From: Arthrobacter crystallopoietes
GTDB taxonomy: Bacteria; Actinomycetota; Actinomycetes; Actinomycetales; Micrococcaceae
Direction of reading: 5' to 3'
Length of the DNA stretch: 64,000 nucleotides
Assembly (NCBI RefSeq): GCF_017603825.1
Contig: NZ_CP072014.1
Coordinates: forward strand, 620,001 to 684,000
Under the pieces are notes generated by a model that saw nothing but the letters and a program-made list of their open reading frames with translations, made no database searches and had not been told where the DNA came from. The position numbers and the translations under genes are program-made. Of the stretch, positions 17,353-26,208 are shown piece by piece. How positions within the stretch are numbered: the stretch's first letter is position 1; each line of letters begins with the position of its first letter.

Positions 17353-17826
17353 ATGATCGACGCGCTGCAAGACTTCACCGCTTCACTTCCGGCCGTGCTG
17401 CAGTGGGTGGGAGTGATTCTCGCGGCTGCGATTCCCTTTATCGAGTCCTATTTCGGGTCCGTTATCGGCGTGCTCGCCGGCATCAATCCGGTGGTCGCGA
17501 TCGTAGCCGCCATCGTCGGCAACGTGATCTCCATGCTGCTCTTCGTGCTCAGCGCCCATAGCCTGCGTTCGAAGGTAGTCAGCGGCAAGGCGTCCAAGGA
17601 GCCCTCTGCCCGCCGGCAGAAGCTGCGCGCCCAATTCGACAAGTACGGCGTCGCAGGCGTGAGCCTGCTGGGCCAGACCATTCTGCCAAGCCAGATCACC
17701 TCGGCCGCGATGGTCTCATTCGGAGCGTCGAAGAACGCCGTTATTTTGTGGCAGATCGTCTCGATCATCCTGTGGGGCGTCGCCTTCGGCGTCTTGGCTA
17801 GCCTCGGCGTCTCACTGATTGGCTAA
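17353..17826 (+). CDS. Small multidrug-export-like membrane protein
   Basis: A 157-residue protein with about four membrane segments: one at ~15-40 beginning WVGVILAAAIPFIESYFGS, a second around GINPVVAIVAAIVGN, a basic cytoplasmic loop (SLRSKVVSGKASKEPSARR), and two C-terminal segments. The E-S-Y-F-G and GxxxxGQTxLP-like patterns match the 'putative small multi-drug export' family. Transport has not been demonstrated for most members. ATG 17353 is the likely start. It stands alone and is convergent with the Rieske gene. Confidence 0.6.
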   Translation: MIDALQDFTASLPAVLQWVGVILAAAIPFIESYFGSVIGVLAGINPVVAIVAAIVGNVISMLLFVLSAHSLRSKVVSGKASKEPSARRQKLRAQFDKYGVAGVSLLGQTILPSQITSAAMVSFGASKNAVILWQIVSIILWGVAFGVLASLGVSLIG

Positions 17827-17869
17827 GCGACGGGGGCACCCCAGCTTCAGCCTCGATCAAGGCTTCGCT

Positions 17870-18322
17870 TTAGACAACGACGGTGATCCACTCGCCGTCG
17901 ATCGCGGCAGCAAAACGAGGCAGCGGCGCGGGAGCGGGCCCTCCCGTCACTGCCCCGTCCGCCAATGCGAACGTCGAGTTGTGGCATGGACAAGCGATCT
18001 CGCTTTCCGTGGCCGCCACCTTGCAGCCTTGGTGCGTGCATTCGGAACTGTAGGCAAGGACCGTTTCTTCATCCGGGCGGTGAATTAGGATCGGCGTACC
18101 CTCAACGTCCAGGTTTACAGAGCCGCCGACGGGGACCTCGCTGAGCTTGCCCGCCCGCACCGGCGTGCCCTCGGCGCCGACCGCCGCCGGTTCGCCGCTG
18201 GTGTCTCCCACAAGATTCTGGAAGGGCGAGCAACCGGCGAGGACACCAGCCGTTCCTGCGGCGGCACTGACGGTTAGGAGCGAACGGCGTGAAGTCACAC
18301 GGGAAGATTCCATACCTGCCAT
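17870..18322 (-). CDS. Rieske 2Fe-2S lipoprotein exported by Tat
   Basis: A 150-residue protein. Its N-terminus has a twin-arginine motif (SRRSLL) and a hydrophobic stretch ending in a lipobox-like LAGC, so it is probably exported folded and lipid-anchored outside the membrane. The Rieske cluster motifs are complete: CTHQGC (Cys, His) and CPCHNSTF (Cys, His). Such stand-alone small Rieske proteins are common in actinobacteria; partners are usually unknown. Start ATG 18322 or ATG 18313 are both possible. It is not next to cytochrome genes, so a role in a bc1-type complex is not supported. Confidence 0.85.
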   Translation of the reverse strand: MAGMESSRVTSRRSLLTVSAAAGTAGVLAGCSPFQNLVGDTSGEPAAVGAEGTPVRAGKLSEVPVGGSVNLDVEGTPILIHRPDEETVLAYSSECTHQGCKVAATESEIACPCHNSTFALADGAVTGGPAPAPLPRFAAAIDGEWITVVV

Positions 18323-18448
18323 TCTTGCTGCCCAAACTTGTAAATTTCCAGCGGCGCGCGCCTAAGAAGTCCCGTGACAGTCAACTTCGTTCGGAACCCG
18401 AGGCGGCCCGCGGCGACATTTGTGAACTCGTCCTCGCGGCTATGAGCT

Positions 18449-19801
18449 TCAGCCGGCGACCAGTTGCCGGGCGGCTTCGGAGTGGTCTGTGATCAGTTCC
18501 TGGAGATCCAGCCCCTCGATCTGCCCGTCCACTACACGCCATTGGCCGCCGACCATAACGCGGTCAGCCCGGTCTGCGCCGCAGAGCAGCAACGCGGAGA
18601 GCGGGTCGTGGCTGCCCGAAAACCGCAGCTCGTCCAGCTTGAAAAACGCCAGATCGGCCTGCTTTCCCACGGCGATCTCGCCAATATCGGCACGCCCCAG
18701 TGCACGGGCGGAGCCCTTGGTGGCCCAGCCGAGTGCGCGCTCTGGCGTCGCGAGCTCGGCGCCGTAGCGGAGCCGCTGCAGATACAGCGCCTGCTTGGCC
18801 TCGAGAATCATGTTGGAGCCGTCGTTCGACGCCGATCCGTCCACGCCCAGCCCCATGTTCACGCCGGCGTCCTCCAGTTCAATGGCACGGCAGATGCCGG
18901 AAGCCAGCCGCATGTTGGAACTGGGGCAATGCGCTACGCCGATCCCTGCGGTCCCGAGCTGCGTCACCTCGGCATCGCTGAAGTGGATCCCATGACCCAG
19001 CCAGGTGCGCGGTGCCAGCCAGTCCACGCTTTCGAGATAGTCGAGTGGCCGCAGGCCGAACCGTTCGAGGCAGAAGTCCTCTTCGTCGATGGTTTCCGCC
19101 AGATGCGTATGCAGCCGGACGTCATGCTGAACGGCGAGGGCGGCACTGTCTTTCATGATCTCCGGAGTGACGGAGAACGGTGAACAAGGGGCAAGAGCGA
19201 TCTGGATCTGCGCACCGGGCCCGCGTTCGTGGTAGCGCCCGATCAGCCTTTCGCTGTCGGCGAGGATCACCTCGGGAGCCTGGACCGTGCGCTGGGGCGG
19301 CAGGCCGCCGTCGTCCTCGCCGAGGGTCATGGAACCGCGGGTGAGCATGGCGCGCATCCCCAGCTCGCGCACCACCTGCACCTGGACGTCGATGGAGTCC
19401 TCCAGGCCGGCGGGAAAGAGGTAGTGGTGGTCCGCCGCCGTGGTGCAGCCGGAGAGCAGCAGTTCGGCCAGAGCCGCTTTGGTGGCGAGCTCCAGGTAGC
19501 GGGGAGTCAGGCGGGCCCAGACCGGATACAGGTTGATCAGCCACGGGAACAGCGGCACGTTGACCACCGGCGCCCAGGCCCGGGTGAGCGTTTGGTAGAA
19601 ATGGTGGTGGGTGTTGACCAGGCCCGGCAGCACCACGTGGTCCCGGGCATCGAACACCGCTGTCCAGGGTTCGCGGGGCCTCTGGCCCGCCGCCACGAGT
19701 TCGACGATTTCGCCGCCTTCGACCACCAAACCGCCAGCGGCGTCGTCGTTGTTGGCAGTGAAAATGGCCAGCGGGTTCTTCACCCAGATACGTACAGTCA
19801 T
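18449..19801 (-). CDS. 8-Oxoguanine/guanine deaminase (amidohydrolase family)
   Basis: A 450-residue TIM-barrel metal hydrolase: VLPGLVNTHHHFYQTLTRAW provides the first metal His pair, LHTHLAET the next His, GHGIHFSDAE another, and LGVDGSASND the metal Asp. These and the length match the 8-oxoguanine deaminase/atrazine-chlorohydrolase-like branch. Deamination of guanine-type bases yields xanthine-type products and ammonia. ATG 19801 is chosen for its AAGGAG site; the longer frame is implausible. It follows the urate permease on the same strand with a hairpin between them, so it may have its own promoter. The purine context supports the name; plain guanine deaminase is the main alternative. 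Confidence 0.82.
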   Translation of the reverse strand: MTVRIWVKNPLAIFTANNDDAAGGLVVEGGEIVELVAAGQRPREPWTAVFDARDHVVLPGLVNTHHHFYQTLTRAWAPVVNVPLFPWLINLYPVWARLTPRYLELATKAALAELLLSGCTTAADHHYLFPAGLEDSIDVQVQVVRELGMRAMLTRGSMTLGEDDGGLPPQRTVQAPEVILADSERLIGRYHERGPGAQIQIALAPCSPFSVTPEIMKDSAALAVQHDVRLHTHLAETIDEEDFCLERFGLRPLDYLESVDWLAPRTWLGHGIHFSDAEVTQLGTAGIGVAHCPSSNMRLASGICRAIELEDAGVNMGLGVDGSASNDGSNMILEAKQALYLQRLRYGAELATPERALGWATKGSARALGRADIGEIAVGKQADLAFFKLDELRFSGSHDPLSALLLCGADRADRVMVGGQWRVVDGQIEGLDLQELITDHSEAARQLVAG

Positions 19802-19902
19802 GATGCTCCTTGTCAGGTACAGGTATGGGCGCCGAGCGTAGGCAAATAACGACGGCGATGCCGCCAGCTCAGTGTTGTCCTGTCTGCTGATCCAGGAGAT
19901 CG

Positions 19903-19950
19903 CTTGGGGCCGGTCCCGGTCCGCGGGATGCGGAGCGGGACCGGCCCAAG
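19903..19950 (-). terminator. Terminator hairpin after the NCS2 permease gene
   Basis: Arms at 19903-19918 and 19936-19950 pair over 15 bases with one bulged G, enclosing a 17-base loop, 10 bases beyond the permease stop codon. The stem is very GC-rich. Confidence 0.7.
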
Positions 19951-19959
19951 GCACGTTTT

Positions 19960-21591
19960 CTAGTGTTCCTTGCCGGCTGCGTGCACACCGGTGGAGGGGC
20001 CGTCAGACTCCCCGGCGTCCTCAGGGTCCTCGGCGGCGTCGCCGTCGCAAATCCTGCGGATGTCCTCGGGGCAGCTGATCTCGCCCTTATCCAGCTTTTC
20101 CTTGACGATCTGGTACTGCTGGGCGGTGACTACCGGGATCTCGGTGCCATCCGCGGCCATCAGTTTGCCGCCCTGGTAGTAGTCGCCGTCCTGCAGCGCC
20201 TGCAGCTCGTCCTCCCGGACCATGCGCGGCGGGCTGGCCACCAGCGAGGACTGCTGATCGGAGTTTCCGGCCTTCAGGTGGTTGAAGAGCAGGTTCAGCA
20301 GCACAGCCATGATGGCGGCGGAGCTGATGCCGGAGTGGAAGATGATGCCGAACCAGGTGGGGAACTCATCGTAGAAGGTCGGGGACACCACGGGGATCAT
20401 GCCGAAGGCCAGCGACACGGCCACGATGATCATGTTCATGTTGTCTTTGTAGTCGACCTTGGACAGCGTGCGGATGCCGCTGGCTGCCACCGTGCCGAAG
20501 AGGACAATGCCCGCACCGCCAAGGACGGGTGTCGGCACGGCTGCGACAACGCGGCCGAGGATCGGCAGCAGTCCCAGGACCAGCATGATGACGCCGCCGG
20601 CGGTCACTACGAAGCGGCTCTTGACGCCGGTGATGGCCACCAGCCCGACATTCTGGGCAAAAGCAGTCTGCGTGAAGGAGTTGAATACCGGCGCCAGGGC
20701 GCTGGAGAGCATGTCCGCCCGCAGCCCGTCCGCAATGCGCCGCGAGTTGACCTTGGTCTTGGCGATTTCGCCGACCGCCAGGATGTCCGCCGTCGTTTCC
20801 GTCATCGTGACGAGGATGACGATGGTCATCGAGATGATGGCTGCGACGTCGAACACCGGCCAGCCGAAGGCGAACGGCTGCGGGAAGGCGAAGATGGCGC
20901 CGTTGCCCACATTGGAGAAGTCGGCGATGCCCAGGAGTGCCGCGACGACGGTGCCTGCGACAATGGCCAGCAGGATGGACAGGCGGGAGATTGCCGCGTT
21001 GCCGAGCTTGCTCAGCAACAGCACCGCCGCAAGCGTGCCGGCAGCGAGCGCGATGTTGGCCAGGCTGCCATAGTCGTCCGCCTGGGAGTTGCCGCCCATG
21101 GCCCAGTTGGCCGCAACCGGCATGAGCGTAAGACCGATGGTGGTGATGATGACGCCGGTGACTACCGGCGGGAAGAACTTGATGACCTTGGCGAAGAACG
21201 GCGCGATGGCCAGACCGATCACGGACGCGACCAGCACGGAGCCGAACACCATCTCGATGCCGCCGCCGCCGCTCAGAATAGCCGTCATGGTCGCAACGCC
21301 GGCAAAGGAAACACCTTGCACCAGCGGCAGCTGCGATCCGAAGAACTTGACCCCGTAGCTCTGCAGGATGGTTGCCGCACCGCCAACGAAGAGGCAGGAG
21401 GCGATGAGCAGGGCGATTTCATCCTGGCTCATGCCGGCCGCAGTGCCCACAATCAGGGGCACCGCAATGATGCCGCCGTACATCGTCAAAACGTGCTGGA
21501 AACCGTAAGCAAAGGACTTGCCGATCGGCAGCCTTTCGTCCTCGGGCCGCTGTCCGGTTATAGTCTTACGTGTAGTTTTTGCTGCATTCAC
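19960..21591 (-). CDS. NCS2-family nucleobase permease (urate/xanthine type)
   Basis: A 543-residue membrane protein with ~13-14 hydrophobic segments. It shows the NCS2 marks: QHVLTMYGGIIAVPLIVG near the N-terminus, QGVSFAGVATM, and NSFTQTAFAQNVGLVAITGV, which contains the family's QN-x-G signature. The C-terminal ~110 residues are hydrophilic and acidic, longer than in E. coli homologues and probably cytoplasmic. Proton-linked uptake of urate or xanthine is inferred from its place between the deaminase and the uricase operon. ATG 21591 is preceded by GGAGG-like sequence. Uracil specificity is less likely. Confidence 0.87.
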   Translation of the reverse strand: MNAAKTTRKTITGQRPEDERLPIGKSFAYGFQHVLTMYGGIIAVPLIVGTAAGMSQDEIALLIASCLFVGGAATILQSYGVKFFGSQLPLVQGVSFAGVATMTAILSGGGGIEMVFGSVLVASVIGLAIAPFFAKVIKFFPPVVTGVIITTIGLTLMPVAANWAMGGNSQADDYGSLANIALAAGTLAAVLLLSKLGNAAISRLSILLAIVAGTVVAALLGIADFSNVGNGAIFAFPQPFAFGWPVFDVAAIISMTIVILVTMTETTADILAVGEIAKTKVNSRRIADGLRADMLSSALAPVFNSFTQTAFAQNVGLVAITGVKSRFVVTAGGVIMLVLGLLPILGRVVAAVPTPVLGGAGIVLFGTVAASGIRTLSKVDYKDNMNMIIVAVSLAFGMIPVVSPTFYDEFPTWFGIIFHSGISSAAIMAVLLNLLFNHLKAGNSDQQSSLVASPPRMVREDELQALQDGDYYQGGKLMAADGTEIPVVTAQQYQIVKEKLDKGEISCPEDIRRICDGDAAEDPEDAGESDGPSTGVHAAGKEH

Positions 21592-21612
21592 AGCTGACCT
21601 CCTTGTCGGCTG

Positions 21613-21648
21613 CAGAGGCCGGGACGCGCGCGTGCGTCCCGGCCTCTG
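21613..21648 (-). terminator. Terminator hairpin after the uricase gene
   Basis: A perfect 15-bp stem (21613-21627 with 21634-21648) with a 6-base loop, 9 bases past the uricase stop and 21 bases upstream of the permease start. It likely separates the uraD-uraH-uricase transcript from the permease, or attenuates read-through. Confidence 0.78.
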
Positions 21649-21657
21649 ACATGTGGA

Positions 21658-22566
21658 CTAGCAGAATCCGGGAATATTGGCCCAGACTTCGTGCGTGGCG
21701 GGTGTACCCTCACGCTGGATGGTGGCTTCGATCAGTCCGTACGGCCGGTCGGCGGCGTAGAACACTTCGTTGGGGTTGTCCTGGCCGAACGGGCTCAGGT
21801 CCACCAGGAAGTGGTGCTTGTTCGGCAGCGACATCTTGATCTCGTCGATCTCCGGGTGCGCCTCGAGGACGAGACGGCCCATTTCGTACATGCTCTGCTG
21901 CAGTGCCAGAGAGTGTGTCTCCGCAAACCCCTTGAGCAGCAGAGCGCGGACGCTGGCGTAGACGGCGTCGAAATCGACGTCGAGGGTGTTGTAGCGCCAG
22001 CGCGCGGTCACATCGGTGGCAAGGATCCGGTCATTGGTTTCCTGCAGCGTGGTGTACTTGTCCCGCGGGAAACCGTGGAATTCCGAACCGGTGGACTTCA
22101 GGACGGTCAGGTCCTCAATGCCTGCCACAATGGTCTTCTTGTTGCCGGAAATCTCGAGCACCGCTGTGCGGACCTCGCTCTTGTTCCGGGAGAAGGCGTG
22201 GTCGTGGTCGTTGATGCGGTCCCAGAAGTACTGCTCGGCGGACCAGCGTCCGCCGGTGACCCAGTCGAAGCTCTCCGTGAAGTGCTTGCCAAGACGGAGC
22301 AGGAACTCCTCCGTGGTAGCAACGCCGTCGCGGGCGAGTGCGTACACCGTGTTCTTCTGGGTATCGGTAGCGACCACGTGGGCGTTGTCGCCGGCGGTGT
22401 GTGCCGCTTCGAAGTCGCCGCGCAGCTGCGAGGTGACGTTGAGGTCCTGGATCTGGTGGCGGTCGGTGTCCCGGGTGATTTTGACCAGTCGGACTTCGGC
22501 CTTGCCGTACTGGTTCTGGCCCAGGACGATGCGGGTGCCGGTGGCGGATTCCACGGTGGCGGTCAT
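21658..22566 (-). CDS. uox: Urate oxidase (uricase)
   Basis: A 302-residue cofactor-free oxidase that converts urate to 5-hydroxyisourate with O2. Visible motifs are QNQYGKAEVRLVK (catalytic Lys), VVATDTQKNTVYA (catalytic Thr), RINDHDHAFSRNK (active-site His/Asn region), and KHHFLVDLSPFG. Length and sequence are close to the Arthrobacter globiformis enzyme as I remember it. It lies 2 bases after uraH and is last in the uraD-uraH-uricase operon, so the product goes straight to the next two enzymes. The C-terminus ends IPGFC, without a peroxisomal-type tail. Confidence 0.96.
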   Translation of the reverse strand: MTATVESATGTRIVLGQNQYGKAEVRLVKITRDTDRHQIQDLNVTSQLRGDFEAAHTAGDNAHVVATDTQKNTVYALARDGVATTEEFLLRLGKHFTESFDWVTGGRWSAEQYFWDRINDHDHAFSRNKSEVRTAVLEISGNKKTIVAGIEDLTVLKSTGSEFHGFPRDKYTTLQETNDRILATDVTARWRYNTLDVDFDAVYASVRALLLKGFAETHSLALQQSMYEMGRLVLEAHPEIDEIKMSLPNKHHFLVDLSPFGQDNPNEVFYAADRPYGLIEATIQREGTPATHEVWANIPGFC

Positions 22567-22568
22567 GA

Positions 22569-22910
22569 TTAGCTCCCTCGGTATGTTGAGTATGCAAACG
22601 GGCTGATGAGAAGTGGTACGTGGTAGTGCTCCGCTGTGTCCTTCACTTCGAAGGTCAGCTCCACGAACGGGAAGAAGGTTTCCGTACCCTTCTGCCCAAA
22701 GTAGGGGCCGGTTTCAAACGTGATCCGGTAGATCCCTGCTTCGATCGCCTCGGGGCCAAGATTCTTGATACGGCCGTCATTGTCCGTATGTTCCGTGGCG
22801 ATTTCTTGCCAGCCGGTTGCCGTTTGGGCTTCCAGTGTGGCCTTGACACCGGAGGCAGGCCTCCCGGTCCCGGTGTCGAGAATGTGGGTAGTGACATGGC
22901 TGACGCTCAT
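22569..22910 (-). CDS. uraH: 5-Hydroxyisourate hydrolase
   Basis: A 113-residue transthyretin-like protein that opens the ring of 5-hydroxyisourate to OHCU. It carries the N-terminal HVTTHILDTGTGRPA motif with the catalytic His and the diagnostic C-terminal Y-R-G-S. An FPFVELTF strand and EHYHVPLLISPFAYSTYRGS close the fold; His in HYHVP is another active-site residue. No signal peptide is present, so it acts in the cytoplasm. Its ATG overlaps the uraD stop by four bases (22907-22910), showing translational coupling. Confidence 0.96.
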   Translation of the reverse strand: MSVSHVTTHILDTGTGRPASGVKATLEAQTATGWQEIATEHTDNDGRIKNLGPEAIEAGIYRITFETGPYFGQKGTETFFPFVELTFEVKDTAEHYHVPLLISPFAYSTYRGS

Positions 22911-23401
22911 GCTTCGATGACTCCTTCAAGTCGGAGGATGGCGATTTCGCGCAACTGGCCAGCGACGACGGCGATTTCCTCGTCGGGCGAATTGCGCAGC
23001 CGCTTTTCAAGCTGGCTAAGAATTTCCTCGGCGCTACGGCCGGCGGCCCGGATCAAAAAGACCCTGTCGAACTTTTCCTCGTACGCCTGGTTGCCTGAAC
23101 GCAGCCGGTCCTGGACCTCGGCGGACTGTGCGACGCCGGATTGTTCCTTACGGGACATATCCGCCTCAGTGCTGCTGCCGGCGGCTTTTTCGCCAATGCG
23201 CGGATGGTGCGCCAGGGCGCCGTCGATCTCTTCTTCCGTCCATGGGTGGGCCGCCTGCTCGGCGAACGACAGGAGCTCTTCGCGGCTGGTGAAAGGACGG
23301 GCACGGATTATCTCGGTGGCCCAGCGGGTTATGTCGACACAGGGGCGCAGCACGTCGAGGGCTGCGCTATCCGAGGCGGAATTAAAAGAGGCGAGATTCA
23401 T
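22907..23401 (-). CDS. uraD: OHCU decarboxylase
   Basis: A 164-residue helical protein that decarboxylates 2-oxo-4-hydroxy-4-carboxy-5-ureidoimidazoline to S-allantoin. The family's catalytic His is in the AHHPRIGEKA motif, and the SRKEQSGV segment (Glu, Gln) that follows is also conserved. Further along, FDRVFLIRAAGRSAEEIL closes the active-site pocket. It is the first gene of the operon, so the promoter lies in 23402-23622. Normal length, no anomalies. No allantoinase is present in this window. Confidence 0.95.
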   Translation of the reverse strand: MNLASFNSASDSAALDVLRPCVDITRWATEIIRARPFTSREELLSFAEQAAHPWTEEEIDGALAHHPRIGEKAAGSSTEADMSRKEQSGVAQSAEVQDRLRSGNQAYEEKFDRVFLIRAAGRSAEEILSQLEKRLRNSPDEEIAVVAGQLREIAILRLEGVIEA

Positions 23402-23503
23402 TGCGGGTGTCAGCTTTCTGGAGATCTAATCCACCTCAGCGCTGAACACCCTTGACCATCGATAAAATCGACTTGATTCGATGTTTCTGTATGGTGGAAT
23501 CTT

Positions 23504-23516
23504 TATTTCATAAATA
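23504..23516. promoter_or_regulatory. AT-rich inverted repeat upstream of the uricase operon
   Basis: TATTT-CAT-AAATA is a perfect 5-bp inverted repeat ~103 bases before the uraD ATG, inside an AT-rich island of an otherwise GC-rich region. It sits where a purine-responsive repressor could bind. The rest of 23402-23622 shows a nearby imperfect repeat around ATCGATAAAATCGA (23458-23471) and no gene. Confidence 0.35.
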
Positions 23517-23622
23517 GTGTAAGCGGTGTCACAGGGTACGTGTCAAGGGTACCGGAGTTTTATTTTTCTGGCTCCCGGTGATCAGGAACTGCTCACGCTC
23601 CCCTGGACCGTCGAAACGGCAA

Positions 23623-23665
23623 ATGGTGGCGGAAGCCCGAGTTGCCTCGAGGCTTCCGCCACCAT
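23623..23665. terminator. Terminator hairpin after tctA
   Basis: A perfect 15-bp stem (23623-23637 with 23651-23665) with a 13-base loop, 62 bases beyond the tctA stop on the minus strand. It isolates the tct operon from the uricase operon, which starts further left on the same strand. Confidence 0.75.
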
Positions 23666-23726
23666 GGTGGAATGAGCTCTACGTCCGAATCGCGCTCATA
23701 TCCGGCTTATCCCTGATTCCTGCGCG

Positions 23727-25232
23727 TCAGACGTCCTGCCTGACTCGGGTATTCAGGCGCTTCCACACCGTGTAGAGCAGCACCAGTCCGAGGACACCGT
23801 ACAGAGCCCAGGTAACCGGACCCTCCACCAGCACCGATACCTCGCCGCCGCTGGACATCATCGCATTGCGCAGGCTGGTTTCCGCCAGGGGCCCGAGAAC
23901 CACCCCGATCATGATGGGAGCCAACGGGAATCCGTAGCGGCGCAGCACGAACCCCAGTGCCCCGATGAGGAGAACGATCAGCAAATCGGACACGGCGGCA
24001 CTGGTGGCATAGACGCCGAGGCCGCAGAATACGGTGATACCGGCGTAGAGGTAGGGCTTGGGGATCAGCAGCAGCTTGGCCCAGAGCGGGGCGAACGGAA
24101 GGTTCAACACCAGGAGCATGACGAGCCCAACGAACAGGCTGGCCAGCAAGGCCCAGACGAGTTCGGAGTTGCGCTCGAAGAGCATCGGCCCAGGCTGCAG
24201 GCCGTACTGCTGGAAAGCCGCGAGCATGATTGCGGCGGTCGCGGACGTCGGCAGGCCCAGCGCGAGCAGAGCGCCCATGGCCGTTCCGGAGGTAGCATTT
24301 CCGGCGGCTTCAGGGGCCGCAACGCCCCGGATGGCGCCCTTGCCGAACTGCGGCGTCTTGCGCTTGCGGTCCAGCCTGCGCTCGGTGCCGTAAGCCATGA
24401 AGGTCGGCACCTCCGCGCCACCCACTGGGATGACGCCGAACGGGACGCCGTATGCCGTACCGCGCAGCCACGCCGGCAGTGCTTCGCGGAATTCTCGCTT
24501 GGACAGGTAGGGCCGGCCGGAGACCGTGACCGCGGAGAGCTTGGGATCGCGGTGGATGCGGGCCGCCACATGGAATACCTCGCCCAGGGCAAGGAGGCCA
24601 ACGGTGATAACGATGATGCTGACGCCGTCGAAAAGCTGGGGCACATCGGCAGTGAAGCGGGAGGCCCCGGAGATGCCGTCAATGCCGACCACGGCCAGCA
24701 TCAGGCCGATGGCCAGAGCAGACAGGCCCTTGACAACCGAGTCAGAAACAACGGATGCGGTTGCGATGAAGGCGAAAATTGCCAGCGCGAAGTACTCGGC
24801 AGGCCCGAAGAGTACGGCGATCTCGGCGAGCTTCGGGGCGAAGAACACCACCAGGGTAGTGGCGATCAGACCGCCGATAAAGGCACCGATAGCCGACGTC
24901 GCCAAGGCTTGGGGCGCACGCCCCGTCTTCGCCATCCGGTGGCCCTCGAAAGTTGTGGCGATCGCGGTAGAACCACCGGGCGTGTTCATAAGGATGCCCA
25001 TGGTGGAGTCACCGAAGAGGCCGCCGAAATACACCCCGGCAAACATGATGAACGCGCCCACCGGGTCAAGGCTGAAGGTCACCGGCAGGAGCAATGCCAC
25101 CGCCATGGATGAACCGAGGCCGGGCAGGACGCCGACGGCGGTGCCCAGGAAGGCGCCGACGAATACCCACAGCAGGTTCATCGGGGTCAGCGCCTGCGCA
25201 AAGCCGTCCAGGAGAAGATTCAGGGATTCCAT
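23727..25232 (-). CDS. tctA: Tripartite tricarboxylate transporter large membrane subunit
   Basis: A 501-residue membrane protein with ~12 hydrophobic segments. It contains the TctA landmarks [36 protein letters not shown] and, after a basic loop, [25 protein letters not shown]. TctA is the sodium- or proton-coupled channel that takes the ligand from TctC. The ATG at 25232 overlaps the last base of the tctB stop (TAATG arrangement), so coupling is tight; a longer frame from 25472 lies inside tctB and is rejected. Substrate is probably citrate or another tricarboxylate, given aconitase and isocitrate dehydrogenase next door. Confidence 0.92.
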   Translation of the reverse strand: MESLNLLLDGFAQALTPMNLLWVFVGAFLGTAVGVLPGLGSSMAVALLLPVTFSLDPVGAFIMFAGVYFGGLFGDSTMGILMNTPGGSTAIATTFEGHRMAKTGRAPQALATSAIGAFIGGLIATTLVVFFAPKLAEIAVLFGPAEYFALAIFAFIATASVVSDSVVKGLSALAIGLMLAVVGIDGISGASRFTADVPQLFDGVSIIVITVGLLALGEVFHVAARIHRDPKLSAVTVSGRPYLSKREFREALPAWLRGTAYGVPFGVIPVGGAEVPTFMAYGTERRLDRKRKTPQFGKGAIRGVAAPEAAGNATSGTAMGALLALGLPTSATAAIMLAAFQQYGLQPGPMLFERNSELVWALLASLFVGLVMLLVLNLPFAPLWAKLLLIPKPYLYAGITVFCGLGVYATSAAVSDLLIVLLIGALGFVLRRYGFPLAPIMIGVVLGPLAETSLRNAMMSSGGEVSVLVEGPVTWALYGVLGLVLLYTVWKRLNTRVRQDV

Positions 25233-25795
25233 TAACCGTAGATTCCTTCCAGAATTCCGCCGGGCAGGGTCAGACCCAGGCCGGCGCCGAAGGCCAGCTG
25301 GATACAGGAGGAAAAGACCAAGGCCAGTCCGATATCGAAGAGCGGGCGCTTGCTGCCGAGGGCATGCGAAACGCACCAGAACAGCAGAGCCGCAGAGAGC
25401 AGCCACCCGACGGGGACCAGCAGCAAGGCGAACGCCAGGAAGGCTCCGAACACTATGCCCAGAGACTTCCAATCACTGTGCATGCGGTAGTTCGCAGCGT
25501 CCTGCGGCACGGGTTCTGGATAGCGTAGGCCTTGGACGACCAGCAGTCCGGCCAGGACAAAGGTGGCGATGGTGATCAGGACCGGAAAGAACTTTGGGCC
25601 CGGTATCTTGGCACCTTCGGGAACGTCCATAGTGACGATTCCGTGGGTGAGGTAGAGACCGATCACCACGAGAATCCCGGCGACCATCAGGCCGCTGCGA
25701 CCCACCCAGAATCCATCTTCGGGTTTTCCGCCTGTACCGCCAGTTCCGCCGTCGGTCTGGCCCGTAGTGGCCGCGCTCTGGGCATCAACGGTCAT
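25232..25795 (-). CDS. tctB: Tripartite tricarboxylate transporter small membrane subunit
   Basis: A 187-residue protein with a Gly/Thr-rich cytoplasmic N-terminus (~30 residues) and four membrane segments, the standard TctB layout; GPKFFPVLITIATFVLAGLLV is the recognisable PxxFP segment of the family (broken here by naming only its start and end residues G and V). TctB is a poorly conserved helper of TctA. It overlaps the upstream universal stress gene by 11 bases and the downstream tctA by one base. Confidence 0.88.
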   Translation of the reverse strand: MTVDAQSAATTGQTDGGTGGTGGKPEDGFWVGRSGLMVAGILVVIGLYLTHGIVTMDVPEGAKIPGPKFFPVLITIATFVLAGLLVVQGLRYPEPVPQDAANYRMHSDWKSLGIVFGAFLAFALLLVPVGWLLSAALLFWCVSHALGSKRPLFDIGLALVFSSCIQLAFGAGLGLTLPGGILEGIYG

Positions 25796-26168
25796 CGGAG
25801 GCCACCTTCACGGTCAGGACAGGAGCGGTTGCCCCGAGGATAATGCTCTGCGCGTCGGAGCCAAGCAGCAGCTTGCTGACGCGGGAACGGTTGCGTACCC
25901 CAATGACGATCAGGGCGACGTCGTGCTCTGCCGCAGTATCCAGCAGCTCCTCTGCCGGATGGCCACCGCCGCGAGTGCTTTGCAGCAGCGTTGCCCCTGC
26001 TTCGATCGCGGCGTTGAGGGCAGCGTCTTCTCGCAGGTCGGCGGCCTCATCCCTGTCAGCGAGTGGGAATATGGCCAGCGGCGCGCCGGTCGACGATGCG
26101 GCTTCGAGACCGTGGCCGAGGGCAGCTTGGCCCTCCGGGGTTCGTTTGTATCCAACCAGGATTGTCAT
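25785..26168 (-). CDS. Universal stress protein domain (UspA-like) inside the tct operon
   Basis: A 127-residue single UspA domain: MTILVGYKRTPEGQAAL at the start and GVRNRSRVSKLLLGSDAQSI near the end, a variant of the ATP-binding G-x2-G-x9-G-S/T loop. The family's first Gly spacing is altered, so nucleotide binding is uncertain. It lies between tctC (40-base gap) and tctB (11-base overlap), and so is co-expressed with the transporter. A regulatory link to uptake is plausible but unproven. Confidence 0.85.
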   Translation of the reverse strand: MTILVGYKRTPEGQAALGHGLEAASSTGAPLAIFPLADRDEAADLREDAALNAAIEAGATLLQSTRGGGHPAEELLDTAAEHDVALIVIGVRNRSRVSKLLLGSDAQSIILGATAPVLTVKVASDDR

Positions 26169-26208
26169 GGTGTCTCCAAGGTGTTGGTGTTGGGCGGGGA
26201 GCGTCTGG

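Noticed and set aside
19963-21597. 544-codon open frame opposite the NCS2 permease
   Set aside because: Highly hydrophilic His/Asp/Gly-rich shadow of a membrane protein, no homologous pattern.
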